In this document: in pieces, positions 41,521 through 50,165 of the stretch
Numbering within the stretch: position 1 is the first letter of the stretch
Layout of the letters: every line of letters begins with the position of its first letter
NCBI RefSeq assembly: GCF_039537705.1
Contig: NZ_BAABBA010000022.1
Coordinates: forward strand, 1 to 64,000
DNA length: 64,000 nt
From: Georgenia daeguensis
Lineage (GTDB): Bacteria; Actinomycetota; Actinomycetes; Actinomycetales; Actinomycetaceae
Direction of reading: 5' to 3'
The notes under the pieces: model-generated
What the model was told of the DNA's origin: nothing
Databases searched by the model: none
The model's input: only the letters and a program-made list of their open reading frames with translations
Program-made: the position numbers and the translations under genes

Positions 41521-42611
41521 GGCGCCTCCCCCGCCGGTCCGCCGGCACCCGGGCAGGCGCCCGGTACGTCCGCCGCGGGGAGGGGCTCCACTCCGACGAC
41601 GGCTCCGGTGCGGGCGGCGCGGAGCAGCGCCTCGGTCGCGGCGACGGCCGCGGCGGCCTCCGTGGCGCCGCCGAGGTTGTCGCCGCGTCCCAGGACGAGG
41701 TCGACGAAGGCGCGGGCCGGGGCGGCGGCGTCGTAGGCGGCTTCGTGCTGGCCCGGTTCACGGACCACGTGGCTGCCGTCGGGGCGGTGCAGGACGGTGC
41801 GGGCGCGGTAGAGGTCCTGCTCGACGACGCCGTCGGTGCCCTGGTACCGCAGATGCTGACGCAGCGGCAGCGGTTCCGGGACGGCACCGGTGGAGACGGC
41901 CACCGCGGTGGCGCCGCCCTCGAGGCGGAGCGCGGCGACGTCGTCCACGTCCACCGCGAGCCCGTGGTGCTCGGTGAACGCCGCAACGGTGGTGACCTGG
42001 CGGCCGGTGACCCAGCACAGCATGCCGAGGGCGTGGGTCAGCTGGGTGTGGGCCTGGCCGCCGCCGTTGGCGGCCGTGTAGGCGGCCGGGTGCTGGCCCC
42101 GTGCCGTGGCGGCCTCGCCACGCTCGGCGGCGGCGTAGAGCTCCCCGGCGCGGGAGCCGAACTCGACGGTGACCTGGAGGAGCCGGCCGATGTCCTCGCG
42201 CACCGCCCGGCGGGCGAGCAGGGCGGCGGGGGCGTGCTGATAGGTGTTGCCGACGGTGAGGTGGACGCTGGCACGGCGTGCGCGGGCGAGAAGGTCAGCC
42301 GCGGAGGCAGCCGTGAGGGTCAGCGGCTTCTCGACGAGGGTGTGCAGGCCGGCGTCGAGGGTGGCGGCCGCGGCGCCGTGGTGGGCGGCCGACGGGGTGG
42401 CGATCAGCGCGGCGTCGTAGTCTCCCGCGTCGAGCGCACCGGCGAGGGTGGGGTGGACCGCGGCCCCGGTGCGGTCGGCCACCGCGGCGGCACGCTCGGC
42501 CACCGGGTCGCACACCGCGGCGACCACCGCGTCCGGGTGCGCCTCCAGCGCGGGCAGGTGGTGCGCCGTCGCCCACCAGCCGGCACCGACGAGAAGGATC
42601 CGCACGCTCAT
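41517..42611 (-). CDS. Gfo/Idh/MocA-family NAD(P)-dependent oxidoreductase
   Basis: A 364-aa sugar dehydrogenase. The N-terminal Rossmann fold begins MSVRILLVGAGWWATAHHLP (GxGxxx with Trp insertion). YDAALIATPSAAHHG and LHTLVEKPLTLTA contain the EKP motif of the family, and GGQAHTQLTHALGMLCWVTG is the GG...H substrate-side helix. The C-terminal beta-sheet domain is complete; the last 25 residues are Ala/Gly/Pro-rich. It overlaps both operon neighbours by four bases. It may oxidise the monosaccharide released by the glycosidases; the exact sugar is not readable. Confidence 0.9.
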   Translation of the reverse strand: MSVRILLVGAGWWATAHHLPALEAHPDAVVAAVCDPVAERAAAVADRTGAAVHPTLAGALDAGDYDAALIATPSAAHHGAAAATLDAGLHTLVEKPLTLTAASAADLLARARRASVHLTVGNTYQHAPAALLARRAVREDIGRLLQVTVEFGSRAGELYAAAERGEAATARGQHPAAYTAANGGGQAHTQLTHALGMLCWVTGRQVTTVAAFTEHHGLAVDVDDVAALRLEGGATAVAVSTGAVPEPLPLRQHLRYQGTDGVVEQDLYRARTVLHRPDGSHVVREPGQHEAAYDAAAPARAFVDLVLGRGDNLGGATEAAAAVAATEALLRAARTGAVVGVEPLPAADVPGACPGAGGPAGEAP

Positions 42612-43711
42612 CCGAAGCCCGCCGCCCGCCGGTCCGTGCCGGCGCCCGGGGCGTCGGCGACCTCGGGCACCGCGGCGGGCGTGCCGGCGCCGACGAGGAC
42701 CTCCGCGAGGACGCCGGGTCCGAGGGCGGAGAGGAGGTGTAGCGCCCAGGGGTGCATCGCGGCGTTGTGCGGTGCGAACGTGACGCCGCGGTGCGCGGCG
42801 AGAACTCCCAGCGTGCGGGCGACGCCGAGGCCGCCGCACCAGGTGACGTCGACCTGCAGGACATCGACGCACCGGCCGTCCAGCAGGCGTAGCCCGTGGT
42901 CGAGGCCGAAGGCGTGCTCCCCTGCGGCGACCAGCACCGGTGACAGGCGGGCTCGGAGCTCGGTCAGCCCCGCCAGGTCGTGGGCCGGCAACGGTTCCTC
43001 GATCCAGCCCAGGTCCAGGTCTGCCGTCGCGGCCGCGAACCGCACCGCGTACGGCACGTCCCAGGACATGAAGCAGTCCACCGCCAGCGGCACGTGCGGG
43101 GGCACCCGGCGGCGGACGGCGCGCAGGCGTTCGACGTTGTCGTCCCGGCGTGCCGGACCGTCCGCCGGGCCATACGCCATGGGGACCTTGACGTACCCGG
43201 CTCCGGCGAGCAGATCGTCGTCCACGTCGTCCAGTGCGGACGGATGGGCGGCGGTGACGTAGTACGGCAGCGGCCCGGGCCGTCCCCCGAGCAGCCGGCA
43301 CAAGGGGGCCCCGAGGTCGCGGGCGGCCAGGTCCCACAAGGCGAGCTCGACGGCGGAGACGGCCATGGCGGCGGCACCGCCGGCCGCGTACGGCTCCGCC
43401 GCCCTGCGCAGCTGCTCGGCGACGTCGGCCGGGGCGCCGGTATCCACGTGCTGCAGGAGCGGCACCAGGTGGTCGAGGACCGCCTCGACCACCCGGCCGC
43501 CGCGGGTCTGCCCGATGCCGAAGACGGCGGGGTCGTCCGTGCCGAGGTAGAGCCACACCAGGTCGCCGCCCGGCCCGCGCCAGCTCGACCGGCGCTCGGC
43601 GAACACCGGGTAGGGCGCCATCGGGGTGGAGATCCGCGACTCGTCCAGCCAGGTGTCCGTGGAGAACGGGACGCTGCGGACCTTCACGTCCGTGATGCGT
43701 TGGCCCGTCAC
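42608..43711 (-). CDS. enolase-superfamily sugar-acid dehydratase (rhamnonate/mandelate-racemase group)
   Basis: A 367-aa MR/MLE-type enzyme: N-terminal capping domain, then a TIM barrel with AGYVKVPMAYG (Lys strand), PLAVDCFMSWDVPYAVRFAA (first metal Asp), LGWIEEPLPAHDL (second metal Glu), VAAGEHAFGL (third metal Glu) and APHNAAMHPWALHL (His base region). DCFMSWD and the flanking pattern resemble L-rhamnonate dehydratases; galactonate- or fuconate-type specificity is an alternative. It would convert an aldonate to a 2-keto-3-deoxy acid. GTG 43711 overlaps the upstream stop and the stop overlaps the Gfo/Idh start. Confidence 0.88.
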   Translation of the reverse strand: MTGQRITDVKVRSVPFSTDTWLDESRISTPMAPYPVFAERRSSWRGPGGDLVWLYLGTDDPAVFGIGQTRGGRVVEAVLDHLVPLLQHVDTGAPADVAEQLRRAAEPYAAGGAAAMAVSAVELALWDLAARDLGAPLCRLLGGRPGPLPYYVTAAHPSALDDVDDDLLAGAGYVKVPMAYGPADGPARRDDNVERLRAVRRRVPPHVPLAVDCFMSWDVPYAVRFAAATADLDLGWIEEPLPAHDLAGLTELRARLSPVLVAAGEHAFGLDHGLRLLDGRCVDVLQVDVTWCGGLGVARTLGVLAAHRGVTFAPHNAAMHPWALHLLSALGPGVLAEVLVGAGTPAAVPEVADAPGAGTDRRAAGFG

Positions 43712-46182
43712 CGCTCCTCCCACATCACGGTCAGGGTTCCGGTCACGTGCTCCAGGACGACGGCGTGCCCGGCCGGGTCCGCGGCCGGCACCACCGGGAC
43801 GCCGTCGACGTCCAGGCGCACCTCGCCGCGAGACGGAGGAAGGAGCAGCGTGACGGCGGCGTCGACGAGACCACTGACGCGGGTGCCGCGGCTCATGTGC
43901 ATGGGGAACGGTGCGACCTCGCGGCACCGCAGCAACCCCGCGGTGGCCTGCCGGACGAGCACACGGCACTCAAGGTGGAACGACTTCGGCAGCTGGTACA
44001 CGGCCGCGCCGCCGTCGTACCAGCACTCGGTGTGCTGCAACAGCGGGGCCCCCTCCGGCATGGCGAGGCGGATCCGGGTGGTGGTGTCGGGCAGGTACCC
44101 GCTGAACCAGTAGGCGCCGTCGTGGCGGTGGATCGCGTGGACGGCGCGGCCCGAGCCCGCGGTGCGCAGCTCGTGCGAGACGTGCAGGCCGGCGACGGCG
44201 AGAAGGTCCCGGGCGAGCGCGCCCGCGTCGGCGAGCCGGATGCGGTCGTGCGGGACGTGGGCCCGAACGCCACGCGCGTCCGGCTCGGCGTAGGCGAAGG
44301 GCGAGGAACCCCGCACCCAGAGCACCGAGCCCTCGCCCGCCGGCCGGACGGAGGCGAACACCCGCTCGGTGCCGTCGCGGGAGACGGTGGCCAGGACGCG
44401 GGCCACACCCGCCGGGCCGGCCGCCGCCGGCCTCGGCGCCCCGTCGTCCGTCCCGCGCACCACCTCGGTGACCGGGCCCGCCGAGAGGTGCGCGACATGA
44501 CGCAGCGTGCTCGGCAGGCCGCCCCCGGGCGCGGAGTCGCCGGGGAGTTCGGTGTGGAGCTCGAGATCACCGTCGAGCCCCGTCCTGGCGACGGCGAGAC
44601 CGACCAGGTCGCGACCGGCTGCGCCCGTCCGGGCGAGGGAACCGTAGATGAGGACGGTGCCGCCGGCCTCGGCGTGCGCGCCCAGGTGAGCGGCGACGTC
44701 GTCCGTCAGTGCGCCCGCGGGGACCACGAGGATGCGGCCCGCGAGTGCGCCGGACGCGAGCGCGGGGCCGAGGTCGTCGGTGGCGAGCACGGTGTTCAGG
44801 GGCAGCCCGGCATTGATCGTCGAGGTCAGGTACCAGTCCTCGAAGTGGGGACCGTCGATGGTCGTGGGGTCTGCCGCCATCGCCTCGTGGTACTCCCGGA
44901 ACGGGTAGACCCACACGAGCGGTCCGGGCGCGTCGGGGGCGGACTCCAGCGCCGTCGTCACGTGGATGCCGACCTCCCGGCCGCACCTCTCGTCCAGGAC
45001 GCCGCGCGCGGTGTCGACGGATAGGACGTTGACCTCGGTGGGCGGCTGGACGGTGCCGTCCGGACGCACGCGTGCCACCGCCAGCGGGAGGTAGATGTCG
45101 AAGGGCTCGCGGTGGTAGAAGTCCCACCACGGCTGCTGCCAGAACCACGGGTCGTTCGCGTAGAAGCGGAACCGGTAGCCCTCGGCGCCGGCGGGCAGCA
45201 GCGCCACCCGGGACATGTAGCCCGACATCTCGATGCCGAAGTCCTCGTTGAGCGGGCCCCAGGGGGAGTTCGGCGGCGGGGATTCCAGGTGGCCGCCCTC
45301 GTACACCTCCAGCGCGGGCACCGAGTCTGCGCCGATGTCGATGCCGGCGGTGTGGTTGGTCCCGCGCACCTGCACCGGGAACGTCAGGTGCGCCGAGAGG
45401 TCCCGCCAGAAGCCGAGGGCACGCTCGCGCAGCTCGGCGGTGCGCTCGCTGCGGAAGCGCACGCCGTCGAAGGACTCGCCGAGCTCGGACCAGGCGTAGG
45501 AGCTGAAGCCGAAGCCGTTGGACAGCCAGAGGTAGTCGAACCCGAGGGCGGTGAGATAGTCCTGCGCCTGCCGTCCGAGGAACTCCCCGAAGCTCGTGCC
45601 CTGCGGGATCCCGTCGGGGAACGCGGCGTAGGGGCGGTCGTCCCCGTGCAGGGTGGAGAAGTGGCGGACCATGGCGATGATCGGGCCGATCCCGACGTCC
45701 TCGCCTCGGGCGACCACCTCGGGGTGGCGGGCGAACTTGAAGTCCGACGGCGCGAACTCGGGGCCGGGGTCGAAGGTTGCGCCCACGCGGGTGGGGCGAC
45801 CGTGTTCCGCGCCGACGGCCTTGACCGTGGCCACCAGCCTGCCCAGGTCGCGGTAGGTGATCGGCGCTGTGCCCTCGCGGTACGGAACGGCGACGCGCTC
45901 GGGATCCTTGGTCTCGCCGTACGGCTGTGCGTCGGTGTTGCTGAAGCCGATGAAACGCGCCCATTCCAGCGTGTCGTCGAGGTCGCCGGCCCAGTCGAGA
46001 ATCTCGCTGCCGTCCGAGATCCACAGCAGCACCGAGCACTCCTCCGCGGCGTCCAGCAGGGTGCGCCACTGGTCGAAGATCCGGCGCACGGTGGCGGTGA
46101 GGGTGGCCTGGTCGAACGCGTCGAACGGTTTGAGCGAGACCTCGAGGTTCGTCCGCCGCAGGGGCGGTCGCACGGCGCTCAT
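43708..46182 (-). CDS. unfamiliar 824-aa putative glycoside hydrolase
   Basis: A large cytoplasmic protein (no signal peptide) starting RRTNLEVSLKPFDAF. The first 450 or so residues look like a TIM-barrel glycosidase. Repeated acidic and aromatic motifs include LLWISDGSEILDWAGD, GATFDPGPEFAPSDFKFA, FDYLWLSNGFGFSSYAWSEL, FYANDPWFWQQPWWDFYHRE and VWVYPFREYHE. A flavodoxin-like middle section (ILVVPAGALTDDVAAHLG) and a C-terminal beta-rich domain (VLWVRGSSPFAYAEP to MWEER) recall GH42/GHA-type architectures. I cannot place it in a known family. It overlaps both the beta-mannosidase gene and the dehydratase gene, so it acts in the same pathway, presumably removing a sugar that feeds the dehydratase. 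Confidence 0.7.
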   Translation of the reverse strand: MSAVRPPLRRTNLEVSLKPFDAFDQATLTATVRRIFDQWRTLLDAAEECSVLLWISDGSEILDWAGDLDDTLEWARFIGFSNTDAQPYGETKDPERVAVPYREGTAPITYRDLGRLVATVKAVGAEHGRPTRVGATFDPGPEFAPSDFKFARHPEVVARGEDVGIGPIIAMVRHFSTLHGDDRPYAAFPDGIPQGTSFGEFLGRQAQDYLTALGFDYLWLSNGFGFSSYAWSELGESFDGVRFRSERTAELRERALGFWRDLSAHLTFPVQVRGTNHTAGIDIGADSVPALEVYEGGHLESPPPNSPWGPLNEDFGIEMSGYMSRVALLPAGAEGYRFRFYANDPWFWQQPWWDFYHREPFDIYLPLAVARVRPDGTVQPPTEVNVLSVDTARGVLDERCGREVGIHVTTALESAPDAPGPLVWVYPFREYHEAMAADPTTIDGPHFEDWYLTSTINAGLPLNTVLATDDLGPALASGALAGRILVVPAGALTDDVAAHLGAHAEAGGTVLIYGSLARTGAAGRDLVGLAVARTGLDGDLELHTELPGDSAPGGGLPSTLRHVAHLSAGPVTEVVRGTDDGAPRPAAAGPAGVARVLATVSRDGTERVFASVRPAGEGSVLWVRGSSPFAYAEPDARGVRAHVPHDRIRLADAGALARDLLAVAGLHVSHELRTAGSGRAVHAIHRHDGAYWFSGYLPDTTTRIRLAMPEGAPLLQHTECWYDGGAAVYQLPKSFHLECRVLVRQATAGLLRCREVAPFPMHMSRGTRVSGLVDAAVTLLLPPSRGEVRLDVDGVPVVPAADPAGHAVVLEHVTGTLTVMWEER

Positions 46183-48776
46183 GCCTCCGGTCCACCCGTC
46201 GCCGCCCTGGCCGGCGCCAACTGCCTGTCACCCAGCGGTCCAGCAGCGTCGGGGACGCTGCCTAGCAGGGACAACTTCTCCGGTTCCTCCGCTCCGCGGT
46301 TGACCAGGTCGTTGGCCGTGCGCAGCACAGGAGGTGATGTCAGCACCGCTGGATCGAGGCGGGCGGCGGAGCTCACGTGGAATGTGGCGCTCTCCCCGGC
46401 GAGGAGGGTCACGAGTGCGCGGTCCACGCGGGCCCGCGGATCCGCATGATCCACCAGCAGGGTGAGGTCCTTGACGAGGCTGCGCGCCCGCACGGTGACG
46501 AGGTAACCGTCGGCGCACGCCGTGGCGCGCGCCTCCGGCGCGTCACGGTCGAGGGCGAGGTGGGGGTCCTCAACGAAGTACCACACGGCCCGTTCGCCGG
46601 TGCCCAGGTCGGCCACGACCAGTTCCGCACGCCGGTCGGCAGGCTCGACGACCCGCGCCGGGAGCGCGAGCGTGGCCGAGCCCCGCGCCGGAACGTCGAC
46701 GGCGAGCACCTCCGAAGCCAGCTCGGTGCCGCCGACGTCGGTGCGCCTGACGGTGGCGGTGGTGGTCCAGGCCTTGTCGGAGTCGTTGTGCAGTACGAGT
46801 GCCGGGCGGTCGTCGCGGGGCTGGATCGTGGGCAGCCGGTCGGTGAGCACGGCGCGCAGCGCGTACCAGAGCGGCTTGCGCACGCCGTGTCCGTCGACGG
46901 CGGACCAGGAGACCACGGGCCAGCAGTCGTTGAGCTGCCAGACGACGGCTCCGGTGTTGAAGGGGGCGAGGGAGCGGAAGTGCTCGATGCCGAAGCGGAT
47001 TGCCCGTGCCTGGTTCAGCTGCGTGGCCCAGTGCCAGTCGACGTAGCCGGAGGGGACGGGCAGGTGGTCGCCCAGGCCGCGCTCGAGCTTGCCGTTGCCG
47101 TCCTCGGCTTTCTGGTGGACCAGCATCTGCCGGCCGTGGGGGGAACGGGGCTCGTCGTGCACCACTGACTCGAGGGTGGCGAACGCGGGTGGTCCCTGGA
47201 AGCCGAATTCGGAGACGAAGCGGGGCCTGTGCTGTCGGTAGGTGGCGTAGTCCGCGGTGTTCCACACGTCCCAGATGTGCATGGTTCCGCTGGCGGCCTC
47301 GTTGGGGTGGAGGTACCGGTCGAAGGAGAACGGGCTGCCCTCAACGTAAGGGGTGCCGGGAGCGAGCTCGGAGACCAGCGCGGGGAACAGGTCGGTGTAG
47401 TAGCCCTCGCCCCAGCTGGCCCCGGCGAGCTTCTCACGCCATCCCCAGGAGGCCCAGCCCCAGATGTTCTCGTTGCCGCCGTTCCACAGGGCGAGCGAGG
47501 GGTGGGCACAGAGCCGGGTGATGGCCTCTCGTGCCTCGGCCTCGATCTCGTTGGCGAGCTCGGGTGCTTCGGAGTAGGCGGCGCACGCGAGGGCGAAGTC
47601 CTGCCAGACCAGCAGCCCGTGCTCGTCGCACAGGTCGTAGAAGTCCTCCGACTCGTAGATGCCTCCGCCCCAGACGCGCACAAGGTTCATGTTGGCCTCG
47701 GTGGCGTCGGTCAACGCGGCGGCGAGCGAACGACGGTCGATGCGCGGCAGGAAGGTGTCGGCGGGAATCCAGTTCGCGCCCCGCACGTACACGGGGCGGT
47801 CGTTGACGCTGATCGTGAAGCGGTTACCCTCCGCGTCCGGGCTGGTGTCGAGGGTGACGGTGCGGAACCCGAGCCTGCCGGTCCAGGTGTCCACGGGGGT
47901 TCCCGAGGCGTCCCGGAGGGTGACGGTGGTGGGGTAGAGCGGCTGGTCCCCGTGACTACGGGGCCACCACGGTTGCGCCGCCGGGACCGAGAGGGCGAGG
48001 CGCGCGGTGTCCGTGACGCTCGTGACCGCGGAGGCGAGGCCGGCGACGTCGACACTCACGGTGTGCCCAGGCCCGCCGTGCTCGACCGTGAACTGGAGGT
48101 CCAGGCCCGCGCCGTCGGCGGCGTCCCACCTGGTCAGCGGACGTACGGCGGCGAGCCGGGCGGTGGAGCGGGACTCGAGCGTCATGGGACGCCAGATGCC
48201 GGCGGTGACCAGCTCGGGGCCCCAGTCCCACCCGAACGAGTAGGCCGGCTTGCGCAGGGAGTTGAACGGGTGCGGGTTGGAGTGTGGCCGGGCGCCGAGC
48301 ACGGCCTCCCGGCGCTCCGCGTCGTTCAGAGCCGCGGTCAGCACGACGCGGAGGTCGTTGGTGCCCTCGCGCAGCAGCTCGTGGACGTCGAACCGGTAGG
48401 AGCGGTGGTGGTTCGCCGTGCGCGCCACCTCCTGCCCGTTCAGCCACACGGTCGCCACCGTGTCCAGGCCCTCGGCGACGAGCTCGTGGCGGTCGTGACC
48501 GTCCGGCTGCCACTCGAAGGTGCGGGTGTATTCCCAGTCGGTGCGGCCGATCCAGGTCAGCAACTTCTCGTTCTCGCCGTCGTACGGGTCGGGGATGAGC
48601 CCGGCGGCCAGGAGGTCGGTGTGGACGACCCCGGGCACGGTGCCGGGGAAGCCGGCGGACAGCTTCTCCGCAAGGGGCGCGGGGACCGGGCCAGCGACGG
48701 CGCGGCAGGTCCACGTCCCGCCCAGGTCCAGACGCAGGGCGGGGGCCCCCGGGACGCCCGGGGATGAGGTGTTCAC
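46179..48776 (-). CDS. GH2 beta-mannosidase
   Basis: An 865-aa GH2 enzyme: a sugar-binding domain (GTVPGVVHTDLLAAGLIPDP, WEYTRTFEW), a beta-sandwich, a TIM barrel and C-terminal domains. LVRVWGGGIYESEDFYDLCD and EHGLLVWQDFALACAAYSEA are characteristic of beta-mannosidases. NGGNENIWGW carries the acid/base Glu, and PRFVSEFGFQGPPA the nucleophile Glu. There is no signal peptide, so it acts on imported oligosaccharides. GTG 48776 with GGAG upstream is preferred over upstream in-frame ATGs that overlap the operator region. It is first in the seven-gene operon, about 95 bp downstream of a LacI operator. Confidence 0.93.
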   Translation of the reverse strand: MNTSSPGVPGAPALRLDLGGTWTCRAVAGPVPAPLAEKLSAGFPGTVPGVVHTDLLAAGLIPDPYDGENEKLLTWIGRTDWEYTRTFEWQPDGHDRHELVAEGLDTVATVWLNGQEVARTANHHRSYRFDVHELLREGTNDLRVVLTAALNDAERREAVLGARPHSNPHPFNSLRKPAYSFGWDWGPELVTAGIWRPMTLESRSTARLAAVRPLTRWDAADGAGLDLQFTVEHGGPGHTVSVDVAGLASAVTSVTDTARLALSVPAAQPWWPRSHGDQPLYPTTVTLRDASGTPVDTWTGRLGFRTVTLDTSPDAEGNRFTISVNDRPVYVRGANWIPADTFLPRIDRRSLAAALTDATEANMNLVRVWGGGIYESEDFYDLCDEHGLLVWQDFALACAAYSEAPELANEIEAEAREAITRLCAHPSLALWNGGNENIWGWASWGWREKLAGASWGEGYYTDLFPALVSELAPGTPYVEGSPFSFDRYLHPNEAASGTMHIWDVWNTADYATYRQHRPRFVSEFGFQGPPAFATLESVVHDEPRSPHGRQMLVHQKAEDGNGKLERGLGDHLPVPSGYVDWHWATQLNQARAIRFGIEHFRSLAPFNTGAVVWQLNDCWPVVSWSAVDGHGVRKPLWYALRAVLTDRLPTIQPRDDRPALVLHNDSDKAWTTTATVRRTDVGGTELASEVLAVDVPARGSATLALPARVVEPADRRAELVVADLGTGERAVWYFVEDPHLALDRDAPEARATACADGYLVTVRARSLVKDLTLLVDHADPRARVDRALVTLLAGESATFHVSSAARLDPAVLTSPPVLRTANDLVNRGAEEPEKLSLLGSVPDAAGPLGDRQLAPARAATGGPEA

Positions 48777-48871
48777 GTAGTGCTCCGCAGGATGTGGGGA
48801 AGTTCGGAAGCCGGCCAGACCCCGCAAACCGGTGCCCACGGGCGAGACGCTAACCGGGAGCTGGACGTTTG

Positions 48872-48883
48872 TAAAGCGCTTTA
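48872..48883. promoter_or_regulatory. LacI-type operator in the mannosidase-lacI intergenic region
   Basis: TAAAGCGCTTTA is a perfect 12-bp palindrome with the central CG step typical of LacI-family sites. It sits between the divergent mannosidase operon and the LacI gene and is repeated in longer form at 50071 and 57169. Confidence 0.85.
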
Positions 48884-48940
48884 GCGGACGAGTGCGACGG
48901 TCGGCCCGACGGGTCGGTGGCGACGGTTAGTCTGCCCTCC

Positions 48941-50011
48941 ATGGCAACACTCCCCACCGGCCGCACCGGCGCGCCCGACGGTGAGGCCCCGGCGCGGCGC
49001 CTGACGATCGCGGACATCGCCGCACGTGCGAAGGTCTCCCCCTCCGCGGTCTCCTTCGCGCTCAACGGCCGGCCCGGCATCTCTCCCGAGACCCGGGAGC
49101 GCATCCTCGAGGTGGCTCGACAGGCGAACTGGCGGCCCAACTACGCCGCGCACGCCCTGTCCACCTCGCGCGCCGGGGCGATCGGCGTCGTGACCGTGCG
49201 GGCGCCGGACCAGCCGCTGTGGTCGGCGAGCTTCGGCGGCCACTTCCTCGCCGGCGTCCAGGCCGAGATCGCGAGGCACGGCGTGCTGCTCATCCTGCAC
49301 ACCGTTGCCGACCTGTCGGACGAGACGGTCCTGTATGAGCAGTGGCTCGGCGAGCGCCGGGTCGACGGCGTGCTGGTCATCAACCCCGAGGTCGACGACC
49401 CGCGGCTGGCGGAGCTCGAGCGCACGGGGCTGCCCGCCGTGGTCGTGGGTGACACCCGCGGCCTCTCGGCCCTGAGTTGCGTGTGGACGGACGACGAGGC
49501 CGCCGCGCAGCTGGCGGTCGCCCACCTTGCCGAGCTCGGTCACCGGCACGTCGGACGCATCGGCGGCGATCCCCACCTGCTGCACTACGCCATCCGCGAA
49601 CGCGCCTTCCGGGCGGCGGCGGTCGCGGCCGGGATGCACGCGCACGCCGAGACGCTCGACCCGGACGAGCGCGGCGCGGAGACGATCCGCCAGCTCGCGA
49701 CCACCGGCGACGACCCCCTGACCGCGGTCATCGTGGAGGACCTCGAGTTCGCGGTCCATCTCACCGGGGCGCTGGCCCGGGCCGGCGTCTCGGTGCCCGG
49801 GGACGTCTCCGTGCTCGCGTGGGACGACGGCCCGAGCGCCACACTGCTGACGCCCACACTGACCTCCCTGCAGCGCGACATCGCCGGTTACGGCCGACTG
49901 GCGGCCGAAGAGCTGCTCGCGGTCATCGCCTCGGGACCGCGCCGGGCCGTCCAGGGCACCACGACACGGCTCGTCGTGCGCCAGAGCACCGGGCCGGCAC
50001 CGAGGCCCTGA
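48941..50011 (+). CDS. LacI-family transcriptional repressor of the glycan locus
   Basis: A 356-aa regulator. The HTH is LTIADIAARAKVSPSAVSFA, the hinge helix ARQANWRPNYAAHALSTSRA, and the periplasmic-binding-protein-like effector domain follows (GVLVINPEVDD, DEAAAQLAVAHLAELGHRHV, VSVLAWDDGPSATLLTPTLT). ATG 48941 is chosen; a GTG at 48917 is possible but adds only a short tail. It is divergent from the mannosidase operon and upstream of the ABC importer. Three matching palindromes at 48872, 50071 and 57169 define its likely regulon, including itself. The effector is probably a mannose-containing oligosaccharide or its breakdown product. Confidence 0.93.
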   Translation: MATLPTGRTGAPDGEAPARRLTIADIAARAKVSPSAVSFALNGRPGISPETRERILEVARQANWRPNYAAHALSTSRAGAIGVVTVRAPDQPLWSASFGGHFLAGVQAEIARHGVLLILHTVADLSDETVLYEQWLGERRVDGVLVINPEVDDPRLAELERTGLPAVVVGDTRGLSALSCVWTDDEAAAQLAVAHLAELGHRHVGRIGGDPHLLHYAIRERAFRAAAVAAGMHAHAETLDPDERGAETIRQLATTGDDPLTAVIVEDLEFAVHLTGALARAGVSVPGDVSVLAWDDGPSATLLTPTLTSLQRDIAGYGRLAAEELLAVIASGPRRAVQGTTTRLVVRQSTGPAPRP

Positions 50012-50064
50012 CGGCACCTGCGCCCCGGTCGGGGGCACGGAACGGTAACGACCCGCCGGTGACC

Positions 50065-50094
50065 TTGACAACTAAAGCCCTTTAGTCGTTGACT
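50065..50094 (+). promoter_or_regulatory. promoter with embedded LacI operator before the ABC importer
   Basis: TTGACA at 50065-50070 is a consensus -35. ACTAAAGCCCTTTAGT (50071-50086) is the operator in the spacer, and TTGACT at 50089-50094 is a modest -10 at 18-bp spacing. A repressor bound here would occlude RNA polymerase directly. Confidence 0.75.
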
Positions 50095-50165
50095 GCGTGC
50101 ACCGGCCAAATCTCGCGAACCTCCTGCTTCCCCAACCTCAACGACGAGAGATCCGAGGACCAAAG

